Source: Sthenelais limicola
Lineage: Eukaryota; Annelida; Polychaeta; Phyllodocida; Sigalionidae
Length of the DNA stretch: 64,000 nucleotides
Reading direction: 5' to 3'
Assembly: GCA_942159475.1 (NCBI GenBank)
Contig: OW804102.1
Location: forward strand, 36,028,873 to 36,092,872
Translations under genes and position numbers: made by a program
Shown here: positions 43,183-55,469 of the stretch, one piece after another
Layout: each line of letters opens with the position of its first letter
Numbering within the stretch: the stretch's first letter is position 1
The notes under the pieces: model-generated
The model's database searches: none
The model's input: the letters and a program-made list of their open reading frames with translations, nothing else
What the model was told of the DNA's origin: nothing

Positions 43183-44320
43183 GAAAGAAAAAAGGATGTA
43201 AAGAGATATTCTGTAGGGTAGATATAAGTTGACTAACATCTTGTGGGTTGCAGGGGGTGGTGCCTGTGCATTAATCCAGGCTTCTGAATTTCTTGATGTC
43301 CAAAGCAAATTACTAGGGAACCAACATGCTTAGATTAACAACTTCCCATTGTAAATTGCTTACCAGTCTACCAATAGATAGACTGGTAGCACTGAACTTG
43401 ATGTGCTCTATGCTAGGTTCTGTTTCATCTGCAGTATAGGAAGTATGATCATGATTTGTAAACAATGTTTGTTATCAAAATTCATGCCATCCATTCTTAA
43501 ACGAGGAATGATGGAAAAACTTATAAAAAAAAATGTTCACTCAACTTAATCCATGTAAGTAGATGCTATAAATGTGTGAGTCCAGCAAAACAAGGAATTT
43601 CAGGCTGGATATGACAAAGTATTTTGATGATGCGTATGTGAATAACTAAGGCCTGAAGTATTAGTATGTGAAGTTACATATTTGCAAATATGTGCAGTAA
43701 TTGCCTCAAAGGTCCATAACATGCTTGTGTATCTTGTGTCATTTCCATTCTGAGCAGCGCATCTTTTAAACCTTGCCTTGAGTTAATGAGACTGCTTGCA
43801 CAAGAGGCTTTTACATTTGTAGATTAGCTCATTTCCGTCTATTTTATATCTAGATAAAAATTATTTCTTTGCTCAAATGCAAAAGCCTCTCCCCACCCTT
43901 GATAGTTTTGACTGGAGGTTTGTTGTGAGGTTGAGCATGGTTGGGCATAGTAGTACCTTGATGTTATCATGCTTAACAGTACCATCAAGCATCACATTTC
44001 TTGGAAATATTTTGAACACTAATTATCCCACCTGGTTTATGTTGAAAATAGTTAAAGTATATTTAAATGCAGACTTGTGTTTTATACAATAAGTGTGCAA
44101 GTCAAACCGTGATCTAGAGTTATAAATAAAATTTATCCACATATGACACTTTATCCATTGAAGAAGATTCCTGATCGGATTAGAACAAGTATAATATATA
44201 AAGTTTAATCACCAGATGGAAATTTCTTATCATTACACACATCAGCTTCATGTATATCTATATGTATATGTTATATCCAAGAATAAAGTCTGGCCTACTG
44301 CCTTATTGAATAAACTCTGT
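43183..44320 (+). terminator. 3' UTR and candidate polyadenylation signals
   Basis: About 1.1 kb of AT-rich sequence after the stop. Canonical 'AATAAA' hexamers occur at 44125-44130, 44282-44287 and 44309-44314. The clustered last two are the likeliest 3' end. Confidence 0.5.
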
Positions 44321-44689
44321 ATTGTTTGATATTTCTATGACTTTACCAACTCATTTGTTTCTACTCATTAGTTGTCACGGGTATAATATTGTTTGTAAAT
44401 CAAAAACTGTCACAAATTTTCTACAACTTATGAATGTTCGATTCAGGATCCATCCATAGTGTTTTAATGAAGCTAATATAAAGGCACTAGAAGGAGCATC
44501 AATCAAGGATCACCAACATTCCTAAACAGACGAAAGTATTTTTAAAGCTGCATTTGTTGCTATTACAACAAAAAATAATTAAAAAAAGAAATCTTAATTT
44601 TGCTAGAAGTACCTGTCCTTCGGATGGTTAAGAACAGGTTGGTTCTGGATGTTATGGTCAAGAACGGGTAATGTTAGATGTTCGATAGA

Positions 44690-45015
44690 AATCTCTCCCC
44701 TTCTCTCTCCCTCTCATCCTTTCTCTTCTCCCTGCCCAACCTGTCTCCCCTTCCTCTCCCTCCCCTCTCCGATTCCCCCACCCTCTGCCTTGCCCTCTTC
44801 TCTTTTCCTTGTACCCTCTCTCTTCTCCCTCCACTCTCCCTCTCTTATTCCTCCCCCCCCCCCCGCCCCATCTTTTCTCCTACTCTGCTCTGTCACTCTT
44901 ATCCCCCACCTCACACACACAAACATCATCCTCTTCTTATCCCCTCTGCTCTCTCCCTTCTCTCTTCCCTCTGTCACTCCTCGTCTCTCCCCCTCCCCCT
45001 CTGCTCTCCCCCTAA
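44690..45015 (+). repeat. C/T-rich low-complexity tract
   Basis: Over 300 bp of 'CTCTCCCTCC'-type sequence. It opens long frames on both strands that are composition artefacts. Confidence 0.9.
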
Positions 45016-48000
45016 ACCTTTCCACCATTGTCAGGAATGTGGGACGTGTTGCCAGGGACATCCGGGTTGCTGCAGACGGTGGGACATATACCAGGCTTCA
45101 AAAGCACATTTTAACTGCAGATACCTTCACAAACCCCAATATATTCTAGTAAATAAAGCGTCAGCGGAACTGTACAAAGCAGAAAAACAGTTGGAAACTA
45201 ACAGTTTTAAGAGGCGTCACTTCCGTAGATAGCCACAGACATTGAGTGGGACTGGGAGATGCCACTCTTGAGAGGTGCAATAAATGGGATGCAATACACA
45301 TTTTCATATGCTTACAATAAAAATAGAGCGTACAAGTCATGTGTAAGATTTGAAGAGCCCTAATTGAGGCTACACACATGTCCCACTGCTACCGCCACTG
45401 CCAATTTATTACCGAGTCTATAACATTGACAAAATTTGACTCCATCCAGTCAAAAGTTCTGCCAATTGAGTGTGGCAAAAATACTTGCATGATTGTGAGT
45501 AAATAGTAGATGTTATAAATGATCTTGAGGACGAAGTTACCCTATTTATTCATTTTGGTTGGCACCCACTGATTCTTCTTGTTTGCATATATTTCTGGGA
45601 CATGATACACATGGCTTGGCTAATGAAAATCGTCTATAATATTATTATTATACGTTACAGTTTCCATGCATGAGAGTCATGACACCAACTGAGAAAAGTT
45701 ATATATAATGGGATGGCACCAAATATTTATTTTTAACTTCATTAGTACACTTTGTATCCATTAAGACATTAATTGTATATATATCGCAAAATGTATAATC
45801 ATATGTAAAGTTTATGGAGTGGATAGACAGTTCTCATTGCCAACATTATATATTATTTGAAATTGTAAAAAAAATAAGGACCTTGTGGCAATTAAATATC
45901 TTCCATTTCATGAGAAATTGATGAAAACTAATTTTATATCTGCAAGTTATAGTAAACAAATTTCCACATCTGTTGATGTCACAAGTGTGATTCTAATATT
46001 GTAACGTAATAATTCAAATAAACTAAAACGTGCGAAACCAGCCTTGTCATAACGGTAACCAACTATCCATTTAAGCTCTCGAAAATTCAGCTTTCAAAAT
46101 TATTTTAGGTTTCCCTAAATTAACTAGCATTGAAGAAATCCATTCCCAACTAAATTGACCTGTTTTATCCAGGAGGAATTACTCACCCCCTGGACAGAGC
46201 CTTCCTCATGTCGACAGTTGAGGAGAATGTCGATAATAGAAGAATTGGTTAAGGAGTTTAAAGGGAGGAAACACATTAATTGTTCCTCATCCTAAAAACG
46301 AAATGTTCAAAAAGTCTTATTTATACACAATGCCAATGTTATGGAACCATCTACCTAATGAACACCAAATTTACAAGACCAGGAAGGATTTCAGATAATT
46401 TTTTAAAAATTCCTACCACTCATTTTTTTTATCCACTTTTATAAGTAATTCAAATTGGCAACTTCAGTATTGTAGTTGACATGTCCAATATATATATATT
46501 GTTTGAGACGGCCTCCGCGCTCCAGTCATGTGACACAGGTAGCAACGACGCCCGCCATCTTTCTTTGGTGACGCCATGCAGCTAGCAACGTGTACTGCCC
46601 GTGTATATCAACCACAAATTCTCAGGAACTATGGTGAAGAATGCGCTGTTGGACAGTGCAAAAGTGTCACCCCACATGCCCTGGATTTTAAAAAAATAGG
46701 GGTCAAACGTTACACTCTGGGGGTAATTTGACCTCATAATTAACTTTCAGAAATGTGAGGATTTCTTGAGTCACGCCACATATATAAAGTTAAATCAATT
46801 TTTGGCTATAGTGATGGGTAACTGAACCTCAATTTCCAGATAGGCCTATATATAGGTCTATAGAGCCGGAATATTAAGTCCAATTTCAATGAATGATATT
46901 CTCATGGAGCACATAATTAATATGGATGTAGATAAAACTGAGAAATATAAAAATGTTGAAGTTGTATAAGACATTGACTTAGCAGATATTATCAAAATTA
47001 GGAATGAGGAAAACTCCCTTCACACTTGGAGGCGAGGCAACATCACCTCATGACTAGATTTTGTTTTTGTTGATAGAGGTGCAAGTAGCCTAATGGTGTA
47101 ATGCATACGAATAATGAGGTCTGTGATCACTCTGATCATAAAATGTTGGTAGTTAACGTTAATAACCCATCTCGGGAAAGGGGTAGAGGTTTATGGAAAA
47201 TTAACAAGAATGTATGTGATGATCCTGCGTATGGAGAAATGGTCATACAAATGGTAGCTGACGTTTCCCTGGGACCCCACCCAGAAAAAAACATTGCAGA
47301 AATAGGTTTGTGAGAGAAACCCTGCCCAGGAAAAATGATCGTTTAAAAACATCGCTGAATTTGTAAAACATCGCACCCAGAAAAATCCTCCCATACTCTG
47401 TGAGGGATTTTCACGGCTGTTTCCCTCGCAAAACTGCGAGCAGAATCATTCCCATCGCACACTTTTAAATAGGCTTATATATGCCTTAATCACTGCATTT
47501 TCTAGTCGTAGGATACAACACCTATACAAAGGTGTAGGCCTAGGCTATATACAGGTGTTGGGCGTCCAAACTATGCATTTTCCTGTTCAATCTTCGTGGG
47601 CATGTAGTTTTCAATATTTCTGATTAGTAGTTCTTCCCTGATTAGGGCCTACTTATTGTAAATCATGCAAAATCATAGGCCCCTATGTATTCATGGAATA
47701 TCATATATATGCATTCACACATCATATAGCCTCACACATAGCCCTACAGGTCGCACAACTCTTACCGGCATTCACACCTTCTACCTTGGTCAATCGGCGA
47801 GCTAAAATAGCGGGGACAGCCCGGGGGGACAGTCATTAATTTGGTGATCAGGGCGGTCAGGGTCCCGTGACCATGGTTTGGGACAAGTCACAAGACATTT
47901 TCTTTTTTCAAAAATCAATGTTAACTTTAAACACAAGCAAAAATGTTTCCGATAATCTGTGCGTTGATGCCCGTGTACACGTTGCGCACAGTACATAACA

Positions 48001-49094
48001 ACCCTAGCAACACCTTTGTATTCACCTACGCTGGAGTTGCTGCTGTCACGACCGCAGCGCCACCTGCAAAGTACCCGGATTCCTGTCTCAAAGAATATAT
48101 ATATTAACAATTTAATATGTTAATTCCATCTTGTAAAAAATCCTGACTGTTCAAGATTGATATAACGATGTTCTGTATTTACTTGTACAACTGAACCGTC
48201 TTTTGTACGCGATGTAGTTGATGAATTTAGGGATTCTTGAGCTTGGTTTTACTCGTCCTAACTGTATTAAATGTATCTGCTGTAAATACTATTAATCATC
48301 AAATTAGCCATTCATTTTATCTGTAACTGATCGTAATTATTCTTTCAATACTTGGTTGAAGGTCGAGCTGGAAGAACTGCACTGCAGAACCTTTTGACCA
48401 TTTCTTGTAGTTTTTACATGAAAAGAAATACTTATATTATATATATAGGCTACCAGGAACTTCATATTTGTGAGTCACGTCTCGGCAATTATGTCCAACT
48501 TCACCTTCCTGTTATCAATGCCTCGTCGAACATATCTGTCTAGGACATACAATAGTGTTTGTCTGGACACTCGACATTCAGCCTACCTTTAGGAGTGACC
48601 GGTGCTTGAGCACACCAATATCTAATGGCTCTAAGTACTTTCAAGAAACACGTCAGTAGTATAGAGAAAGTGGACATTTTCGATGGTATTTCAAATTTAA
48701 AAGAAAAATGGCAGATGAGCACTTCAAATATTTTCTCAAATTTATTCTAAACTTGTATGATGTCCTTATAAGTGATTATTAGTGAATATGAATTATAATC
48801 CATATTTCATTCGCTTACATTCGGAATTAGAGCGACGTCACAGGAAATAATTTGAATGCAGTGATATATACCTATACATATCTTTTTTTACAATTGCACT
48901 AAGGCTTACAGAAACAGTTTCCTTTATCCAATGTACATTTCACGTGTATAATGTTTGGAAATGTCAATTGATCAATTGGATTTAAATCCTATAAAAATTA
49001 CAAAAATAATTAGAGTAGGCCTAATTTTTTTAATTTTCAAAAGACTTGATCATCTTTTCGCTGTTCATCAACTTCTAGATAATACGATCACATT
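45015..49094. other. Intergenic sequence with LINE remnants
   Basis: AT-rich sequence between two convergent genes. Recognisable pieces are a possible LINE ORF2 C-terminal scrap near 46310-46410 ('MLWNHLPNEHQIYKTRKDF') and an endonuclease remnant at about 46990-47260. Nothing else was recognised. Confidence 0.6.
46990..47260 (+). pseudogene. Non-LTR retrotransposon endonuclease remnant
   Basis: The frame with stops at 47053 reads 'LHTWRRGNITS*LDFVFVD', the pattern of APE-type LINE endonuclease ('W-R-x-G-N...L-D-F'). After a frameshift it reads 'VCDHSDHKMLVVNVNNPS' with the catalytic Ser-Asp-His box and 'RGRGLWKINKNV'. It is a decayed fragment of a LINE on the + strand. Confidence 0.7.
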
Positions 49095-49204
49095 TCACTG
49101 ATTGTCTACGTCATAGACCATTCCTATCTGGCGACGAACTTCATCCAGGACAGTTATTATATTAATGGATTCCTGATGTGTAATTAGTGGATGTTCCTTC
49201 TCGC
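49095..49204 (-). CDS. DHDH: DHDH exon 7 (stop)
   Basis: Residues 297-332, 'GEKEHPLITHQESINIITVL' to 'YDVDNQ' and TGA (49097-49095). The 'ESP-like...HxES...ILDEVRxxIG' C-terminus is typical of DHDH. Confidence 0.95.
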
Positions 49205-49817
49205 CTGAAAGGCAATAGAAATATGTCATTGAGCTGGTCAATTACATTTCAACAGGGAGGTATATATACAGAGGGAGTAGAAACGGCTCACTTCCACAAG
49301 CAGCAGATGCATGACAGGTATAGAGTCTAGCCACTGCATGCCAGGTGACGCTGCAATGCTGTTGTTGACACTAGTACCACCTATAGCCCAGGTTGCTTTG
49401 GCTGCCCTTCCAGCAACAGCATACTACTGACACTAATAGTTGGCCCTAGTAGTAGTAGTGGCATTACTACCAAGTATTTGGTAGACACGCATAATCCTCA
49501 TTTCTAATCTCTCTGTATATACCTCCCTGGTGGGTATATTATGTGTTGTATACCTCCTGATTTCAGAAACAACTGCAATAAAATATAACTCGACTTGTTC
49601 AGTATATTTATAAAATGTTCATCAATGGCAGATCCCTCTGAATGATGAATTATAAATGTTATGGAAGTTATAGTCAATAAAACAAAAAGTATATTTGTGA
49701 ACATAGTTTGAGTGAATGCATCAATCACCATTTCATCTGGCAAGATGTATATACTTGGATAATTGCAGAAAAAGAAAATGAGTGGAATACAATTTGATAA
49801 TGACGAATATTTACAAC

Positions 49818-49921
49818 TAAAGGGCCTAGTCCACTAAGCCGATTCTCATGCAATTTTGCGCCGTAGAGGACGTTATTACACTCAATTCTATGAGAATCGG
49901 CTTAGTGGATTAGGCCCTTTA
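49818..49921. mobile_element. 104-bp palindromic mini-MITE in DHDH intron 6
   Basis: Ends of 32 bp, starting 'TAAAGGGCCTAGTCCACTAA' and finishing 'TTAGTGGATTAGGCCCTTTA', are inverted with one mismatch around a 40-bp centre. It would form a long hairpin if transcribed. Confidence 0.85.
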
Positions 49922-49993
49922 CTTAGAATGAGAGACGTGTGCGGGGGGGGGGGGGGAATCTACAACTGTTAGCACCTGCAAAAAGTTACATAC

Positions 49994-50141
49994 CTTTTAG
50001 AAGGGACTCTCGCACAGCATCAGCTTCATAAGTGAAACCTTCACTGTGGAAATGTTTCATTGGCTTTGTTGCGGTGGGAAGGGGCTCCTCATAAGTCTTC
50101 TCTGGGGTGACCAGCTTATCAGGGCACCAGATGGAGGGTAT
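49994..50141 (-). CDS. DHDH: DHDH exon 6
   Basis: Residues 248-297, 'IPSIWCPDKLVTPEKTYEEP' to 'YEADAVRESLLKG'. It matches the family C-terminal region, where 'F-x-Y-E-A-x-x-V-R' is conserved. Confidence 0.95.
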
Positions 50142-50551
50142 CTGAACAAGAAGGTAGGGAAACCAGTTTTCATTTGAAATATTTTCCTAAAAGGTTTAAG
50201 CTTTGTTGTTACTAAACATGTTTTCAACGACCCCCTTAATGATTATCAAATTAGTTTCAATGCTAAACTCAAATTATCAATCGTTACAGTCTTCATGCAA
50301 GGGCTCGCGACACATTACCAAAGAATCAGAACTCAAATAAACGCATTGTCGACTCAAATCACCTTAATTTATGTATTTTGTATACACATAATCAATCTAT
50401 AGTTCTAAAATAAGCCCAATAATACCCGGAGTACCCCTTGTCTCTCCATGAACTAAATTATAAGAAATACAATTCATGTAAAATTACCGTTAATTCTAAC
50501 GTTTATTTTGACAAATATATAATTATTTTTATCAAAGCTCTCAGAGTTTAC

Positions 50552-50676
50552 CTTAAGCATTCCCTTTGAACCATAAACGTGAGCACTGTTGTCCAGCTCT
50601 ACCCCTACATGGTAATTCAGTTGAGCTACTCTATTACCGCTGAAGTGGAGGGTCACAAAACAAGCTTCGTCCACAT
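50552..50676 (-). CDS. DHDH: DHDH exon 5
   Basis: Residues 206-247, 'DVDEACFVTLHFSGNRVAQL' to 'VYGSKGMLK', part of the C-terminal beta-sheet domain used for dimer contacts in the family. Confidence 0.95.
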
Positions 50677-50697
50677 CTAGAGATAAAGTACATATAT

Positions 50698-50920
50698 GGG
50701 TCAGATTTTTAGAAACTGTACAATTCAACTTCGCCAATCTTCTCAAATAACCCAAAGTTCAGACAAAAATAATGACAAAATACAGTTCAACCTAACCAAA
50801 CAGATTGCTAGAATCAATGTAATGCCGAATATACTACAATTTACCTAGTATTGACCTAATTTAGCAGAATTTACTAAATGTGTACAGCTGCCAATTGTAC
50901 ATTTTCTGAAAATCTGACTC
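50698..50920. mobile_element. MITE, 'GGGTCAG' family, copy c (DHDH intron 4)
   Basis: Starts 'GGGTCAGATTTTTAGAAACT' and ends 'CATTTTCTGAAAATCTGACT', flanked by 'ATATAT' on both sides. It is only a few tens of bases from DHDH exon 5. Confidence 0.8.
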
Positions 50921-51270
50921 ATATATAGAGTGTTTGTGGGAACCCACTCTCTAACATACATCCAATGCGTATAAAGATATGTATAGACGACAGGAACGAT
51001 AGGAAAGCTACATATATATCTGGGAGTGTTATAAATTTGAAGACATTCATCCGATTCTTTAATGTTGCTTTAGTTAGGGCAGGTAACATCTGGGCCAGTC
51101 GTCAGTAATAAGATGCTTACCGACTATCTAATTATTATTATGTTCTATATATATAGCTAAAAAGTAATTATGCACATTAGACTTTACATTAATGTCCTTG
51201 TGCAAAACTCAAATCAGTGAAGTTAAAAGGTCATGAGGATAGTCCGATACCACCGTGCACTGATTCTTAC

Positions 51271-51517
51271 CATTAGACATGACACCACTTGCTATTATTT
51301 TCTCTGGCATTTCTCCAAATACCATGAGGGCAAATTGGACAGGGTAACACCCAACATCCATGGTTGAGCCACCCCCCTGTTCCTTCTGCCTTCTACGGTC
51401 CGTCCCAGGCATGGAGAATCCCAAATGGGCACGCACCATTTTGACATCTCCGATCGTGCCGCCTTTAATTTCTTCTCGTATTCTTTGGTAAATCGGGAAA
51501 AATCGGCACCAAAATCC
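51271..51517 (-). CDS. DHDH: DHDH exon 4 (catalytic tyrosine)
   Basis: Residues 124-206, starting 'GFWCRFFPIYQRIREEIKGG', which matches the family 'W-x-R-F-F-P' segment. 'GGGSTMDVGCYPVQFALMVF' holds Tyr181, where DHDH enzymes place their active-site tyrosine. Confidence 0.96.
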
Positions 51518-51800
51518 CTGATTTTACAAAGAAAATCAGAAATGAAAATAATTTGTGTACATAGATTCCTAGTGGTATAACAAATGTGGAAATATTTGTT
51601 CGGATAAGTTGTATTACAGCAATTATAAATATGTGTTCGTATGAATTTGATATTGTGAGGAAAAGATAATTTTAGTTGAGAATGGAGCTTTTAGAGAGCT
51701 GTTGGTAGAGATGGGAAGAGAAAATATTTATGTTTTTTTAATCAAAATGCTATGTGCATATGTGGGTACAATACAGGCATATTTCGAATAGAGCTTTTAC

Positions 51801-51964
51801 CTCCATAAAGAAGACGTTCTTTTCCTTGGCCAGTGAAAGAGTCGACTGGGCTTGCTTCAGGTTCATAGACATTGGCTTTTCGCACAAAACATTTTTCCCA
51901 GCCTCAATCATCATCTTCGACACGTCAAAATGAGTCGGGTGGATGGTACCAATATATACAACAT
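51801..51964 (-). CDS. DHDH: DHDH exon 3 (catalytic lysine)
   Basis: Residues 69-123, 'DVVYIGTIHPTHFDVSKMM' to 'AKEKNVFFME'. It includes 'NVLCEKPMSMN', the conserved EKP motif of Gfo/Idh/MocA oxidoreductases with catalytic Lys98. Confidence 0.96.
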
Positions 51965-52248
51965 CTACAAATCAAAAGTGTGAGTGAGTGAGATCGGTTG
52001 CTTTACTCCCTTATCAACACATTGAAGGTTAAATTATATCAAGGGCAGCTGAGTTTTAAAATATCATTTATATCGTCTATCGAAAAATGTGTCACTTGGA
52101 TAAATAAAACAAATATTTTTTAATCAACCCTGATTTTCATTCGTCAGAATGTATTATTTTGTTAATTCAATATATCTTGCTTTTTAGACCATATTTTACT
52201 TCCATTTCACGTTTTTAAATCAATTTTTATGAACGAACTTGTGTCTAC

Positions 52249-52360
52249 CGATGTCAGGGTCGTCTGCAAGTTCCTTGTACGATCCATATGCTTTCGAGAT
52301 GTTAAACTCTTTGGCAAAGGTTTGGGCACTGGTTAATGCACGAGCTCCAACCGCAACCAC
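52249..52360 (-). CDS. DHDH: DHDH exon 2
   Basis: Residues 32-69 (last codon split), 'VVAVGARALTSAQTFAKEF' to 'KELADDPDI'. It continues the Rossmann fold, and the Arg in 'VGAR' is positioned to contact the NADP phosphate as in the family. Confidence 0.95.
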
Positions 52361-52701
52361 CTAGGATTTAATTGATATGAAAATCTTACACATCGATACT
52401 GGAGATGAATTTAAATCTTCATCTTATTCTCGGTCCAAGATATGTTACTATGTATATTAGGCAAAAACCCGAGGGAATAGAAGGGCTAAGAGAAATAAGA
52501 AAACAATAATAATAATAAAAGGTTGTATGCGTTCAGATGTGGAGTAAAGTCTTTCCGAGAAAATCTGGGAATATTTAGGTTAAAAAAACAATATTGGACT
52601 ATTTATGTTAGATCAACGACACTAAAGATTCGCACTGTTTTTATTACTTGTTATTTTATTAATTGTTTTAGCGTTGTAAGAGCCCTGGTGGCAGAGGAAA
52701 A

Positions 52702-52713
52702 AATAAAGTATTT

Positions 52714-52747
<34 letters not shown>
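52702..52747 (+). repeat. AATAAA plus poly(A)32: retroposed tail in DHDH intron 1
   Basis: 'AATAAA' at 52702-52707 is followed by nine bases and then a run of 32 A (52716-52747). This is the layout of a polyadenylated RNA 3' end copied into DNA, on the strand opposite to DHDH. The source transcript was not recognised. Confidence 0.6.
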
Positions 52748-52751
<4 letters not shown>

Positions 52752-52861
52752 CTCTTTATGATTAGGCATTCTGCTGTCATCATAATAATCATTATTATCA
52801 TACTTTCGTTCGTTCTTTTTTTTATAATTATAATCTCATTATTATTGGAAATGTTAATTAC

Positions 52862-52954
52862 TTGGTGGTTTTCAGGTGGCAACATAGAGAGGGCATTAGT
52901 GAAGTCAAACGAAATCTTGCCAGTGCTGGCAATACCCCATCGTGTTGGAGCCAT
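52862..52954 (-). CDS. DHDH: DHDH exon 1 (start codon, NADP-binding strand)
   Basis: Residues 1-31, 'MAPTRWGIASTGKISFDF' to 'PPENHQ'. The N-terminal beta strand and turn 'WGIASTGKIS' is the dinucleotide-binding start typical of the family ('WGIVSVGLIS' style). ATG at 52954-52952. An in-frame upstream ATG exists, but only this start aligns with the family N-terminus. The donor is 'CACCAA|GTAATT'. Confidence 0.95.
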
Positions 52955-53202
52955 CTCTAAAAAAAGACAAGATATAAACATTTATGAGAATAAGCTACAT
53001 AAGTTTCATCAATTAGTTTAGATAGATAATATATTTACGTTTTTAATTATTTTGTTTGGTTGTTACTTATGAGAATGAATACAAGTTCTTTGTTCAAATG
53101 AATCATAGCGAAGTGTTACTGCTGCATTTTTCTGCCATGTACGAAAATAAAAACGTTCCAAAAAAATCAAGTGCAACCATAGCCCGTATAGCTTAACGAT
53201 AT

Positions 53203-53737
53203 GGGCCAGATTTTCAGAAAATGTACAATTCAACATCGCCAATCTTCTCAAAGAACCCATTTTTTTGACTCTGTGTATGGATGCACGGCGTCAATGATCA
53301 TCTAAATCCAATCACCTTTCTCAAATCATTAATATATTTTACCTTATACCCAAAATGGAAAAAAGTTTACATGTATAATATTTGTGTCGTATTTGAATGA
53401 TTGACTATTTGACTATGATTTAATTGCGTAATTAATTTGACTAGTGATTCTACGATTTCATAAATTAATTTGTATTACTATTATTTAATTATGGTTATAT
53501 AGGCTGAAAAAGTTGTACTTGGTACATGAGCTTATGAATAAAAACAAACAAACAAACAAAATTTCCGACAGAATTAAAGTTCAAAATACAGTTCAACCTA
53601 ACCAAACAGATTGCTAGAATCAATGCTATACGGAATATACTCGAATTTACCTAGTATTGACCAAATTGCAGCCTAATTTAGCAGAATTTACTAAATATGT
53701 ACGGCTGCCAATTGTACATTTTCTGAACATCTGACCC
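53203..53737. mobile_element. MITE, 'GGGTCAG' family, copy d, interrupted
   Basis: The left part (53203-53261) and right part (about 53568-53737) match copy c, with inverted ends 'GGGCCAGATTTTCAGAAAAT' and 'CATTTTCTGAACATCTGACC'. About 300 bp are inserted between them. Confidence 0.8.
53262..53567 (+). mobile_element. LINE-like 3' tail inserted in MITE copy d
   Basis: The inserted piece is AT-rich, non-coding and ends 'GAATAAAAACAAACAAACAA', a short tandem (CAAA)n tail as at the 3' end of some LINEs and SINEs. A 5'-truncated non-LTR insertion is inferred. Confidence 0.55.
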
Positions 53738-55469
53738 ATTATATGTAGCGCTGGTAGGCCCTATAGTCCAGTCGATCACACTACGGCTTTAGGGTCCAGG
53801 TTCATGGACCCTAAACTTGGGTTGGGACGCGTATTGGGACGCGTATCTTTCACTCGTGCCACAAACTGGTGCAGTGGTCGTTCAAAATTACACATTCAAG
53901 CCAATAAATTGCTATCAAGCCACCGTAACACTATAGAAGAGGTTACACGGAGTCAATCCCACGCAACAGAAAGAGATGAAAACCCGAAATAGGACCATTT
54001 GTCGCCATGGAAATATGAGTGAAGGATGGAGGCGTACGTATACCTGCATGCGGTCGTCTGCTAGCTGTGTCTGTGCTCTGCTCTCGTACGTCACTACTCA
54101 TAGATAGCCTGTCTATCTCTCATCACCACTGATTGACCGATCTATTGTTGGATTTATGTTGAGATAAACAGGCCACACGTTGACCTTTGATACTCCAACT
54201 ACAGTGTCCCTATAGTTTATGGTAGGGTAATTATAGTGCGGGGATTTCTCTCTGATGTGGACACTCCATGTCCAAACCCTCAGATCAGATAAGAATGGTA
54301 TGTTAGCCTCGGGTTAGCCTACTTCGCTAATCGGTTTCCCTGCCTAGGAATCAGCGTTTTAATGGGAAATATAATGATATTTTGCGGTCTTAATGGAATT
54401 ATAATGACACTTTGCGGTTTGAGCCAAGATGTTTTCCCTTTGTTTGAAGGGACTGTCTCAACTTTGGACCTGGACTGTGGAGGTGAGGTGTGGAAGAAGG
54501 CATATATATATATATATATTCCATTAGTCCCTGTTAATCAGTTCACATTCCCATGAAAAAACAGCTGGGCTCGCCTCCCTTAACCATTAGTTCCCCCTGT
54601 CCTCTTCCCTCTAAGCCAGGTCATAATAGCACATATCAAGTAGGCGATGTTTAATGGCACTTACAATCATAAAATCGTAATTTAAATCATCAAAGTGATT
54701 TGTGTGATATTTGTTGACATATTTCTTCACACTCATTTTTACTGCTGTTGATAATTCTAATGTTATTCCCTCTACATATAAAACGATCCAGGGCATTGCT
54801 ACCAGAACAAGGATAAACCTCGCACAGTTGAGATCTTGCAGTGTACCATACTTTATTTATTTCAAGTCAATGACTCAAAATAAAGGATAGATGCAGAAAT
54901 TTGCCAATCACTGATAAGATCTGGCTAAACTGCCATCTTTCAGACATCAGATTTGATCCTAATGTGTGTGAAGTCATGGGGCGAAGGTATTGGAAAAGTA
55001 TGAAATAAATAGTTTATTTTAATCTCGTTTTGACAGAGGAACAAATTCTGCTTGGGTGAATTTTTTAGATTATTTAGTGCCATACTTTCTTCAAAGCCGA
55101 TCTTAGGTTAGAACTATTATCATTATGCATACAGTTTTTGTAGAAACACTTTTTAAGTTCAGAACCAGAACCCTAATGTTCAAAAAACTATTTCTGCCAT
55201 ATTCTGCACAGAGTGAAAATTCCTTTTGGGTGAACGCCCACTTCATTAACATCTGTCATTGAGGGGTAATTTGCGGCAGGTAAATTTCTGTGTGTGCGGG
55301 TAAATAAATCTAGCATTCACCCCTAGGCTAGGGTGGCCTGGAAGACCTGTTTTCATTAACAGAAGGTATTTTTTTCATTAGAATGATTTAAACATCCTTT
55401 TCCGCAAATGACACTATATGTTTATGGAATAAAAAGTATTACAGTACAATACTAAAATAGCTACTGGTT

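Larger units (their letters stand above)
49095..52954 (-). other. DHDH: Gene: dihydrodiol dehydrogenase, seven exons
   Basis: Complete - strand gene with exons 52862-52954, 52249-52360, 51801-51964, 51271-51517, 50552-50676, 49994-50141 and 49095-49204. They sum to 999 nt and encode 332 residues, close to the 334 of human DHDH. All junctions are GT-AG with matching phases (0, 1, 0, 1, 0, 1). Family knowledge: DHDH is a cytosolic NADP-dependent oxidoreductase of the Gfo/Idh/MocA fold that oxidises trans-dihydrodiols and some sugars. Catalytic Lys98 ('CEKPM') and Tyr181 ('DVGCY') are present. A possible polyadenylation signal on the - strand is at about 48741-48746. Confidence 0.95.

Noticed and set aside
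44714..45061. Arg/Gly/Glu-rich frame on the - strand
   Set aside because: Complement of the C/T tract; low complexity.
44649..45232. Overlapping long frames, one ending in a Cys-rich segment 'CQECGTCCQGHPGCC'
   Set aside because: Most of it is a C/T-rich tract. The Cys-rich end follows a plausible acceptor (near 45035), but no partner exon or family match was found.
52758..53021. 87-codon + strand frame over DHDH exon 1
   Set aside because: It is antisense to a conserved coding exon and begins in AT-rich intron sequence.
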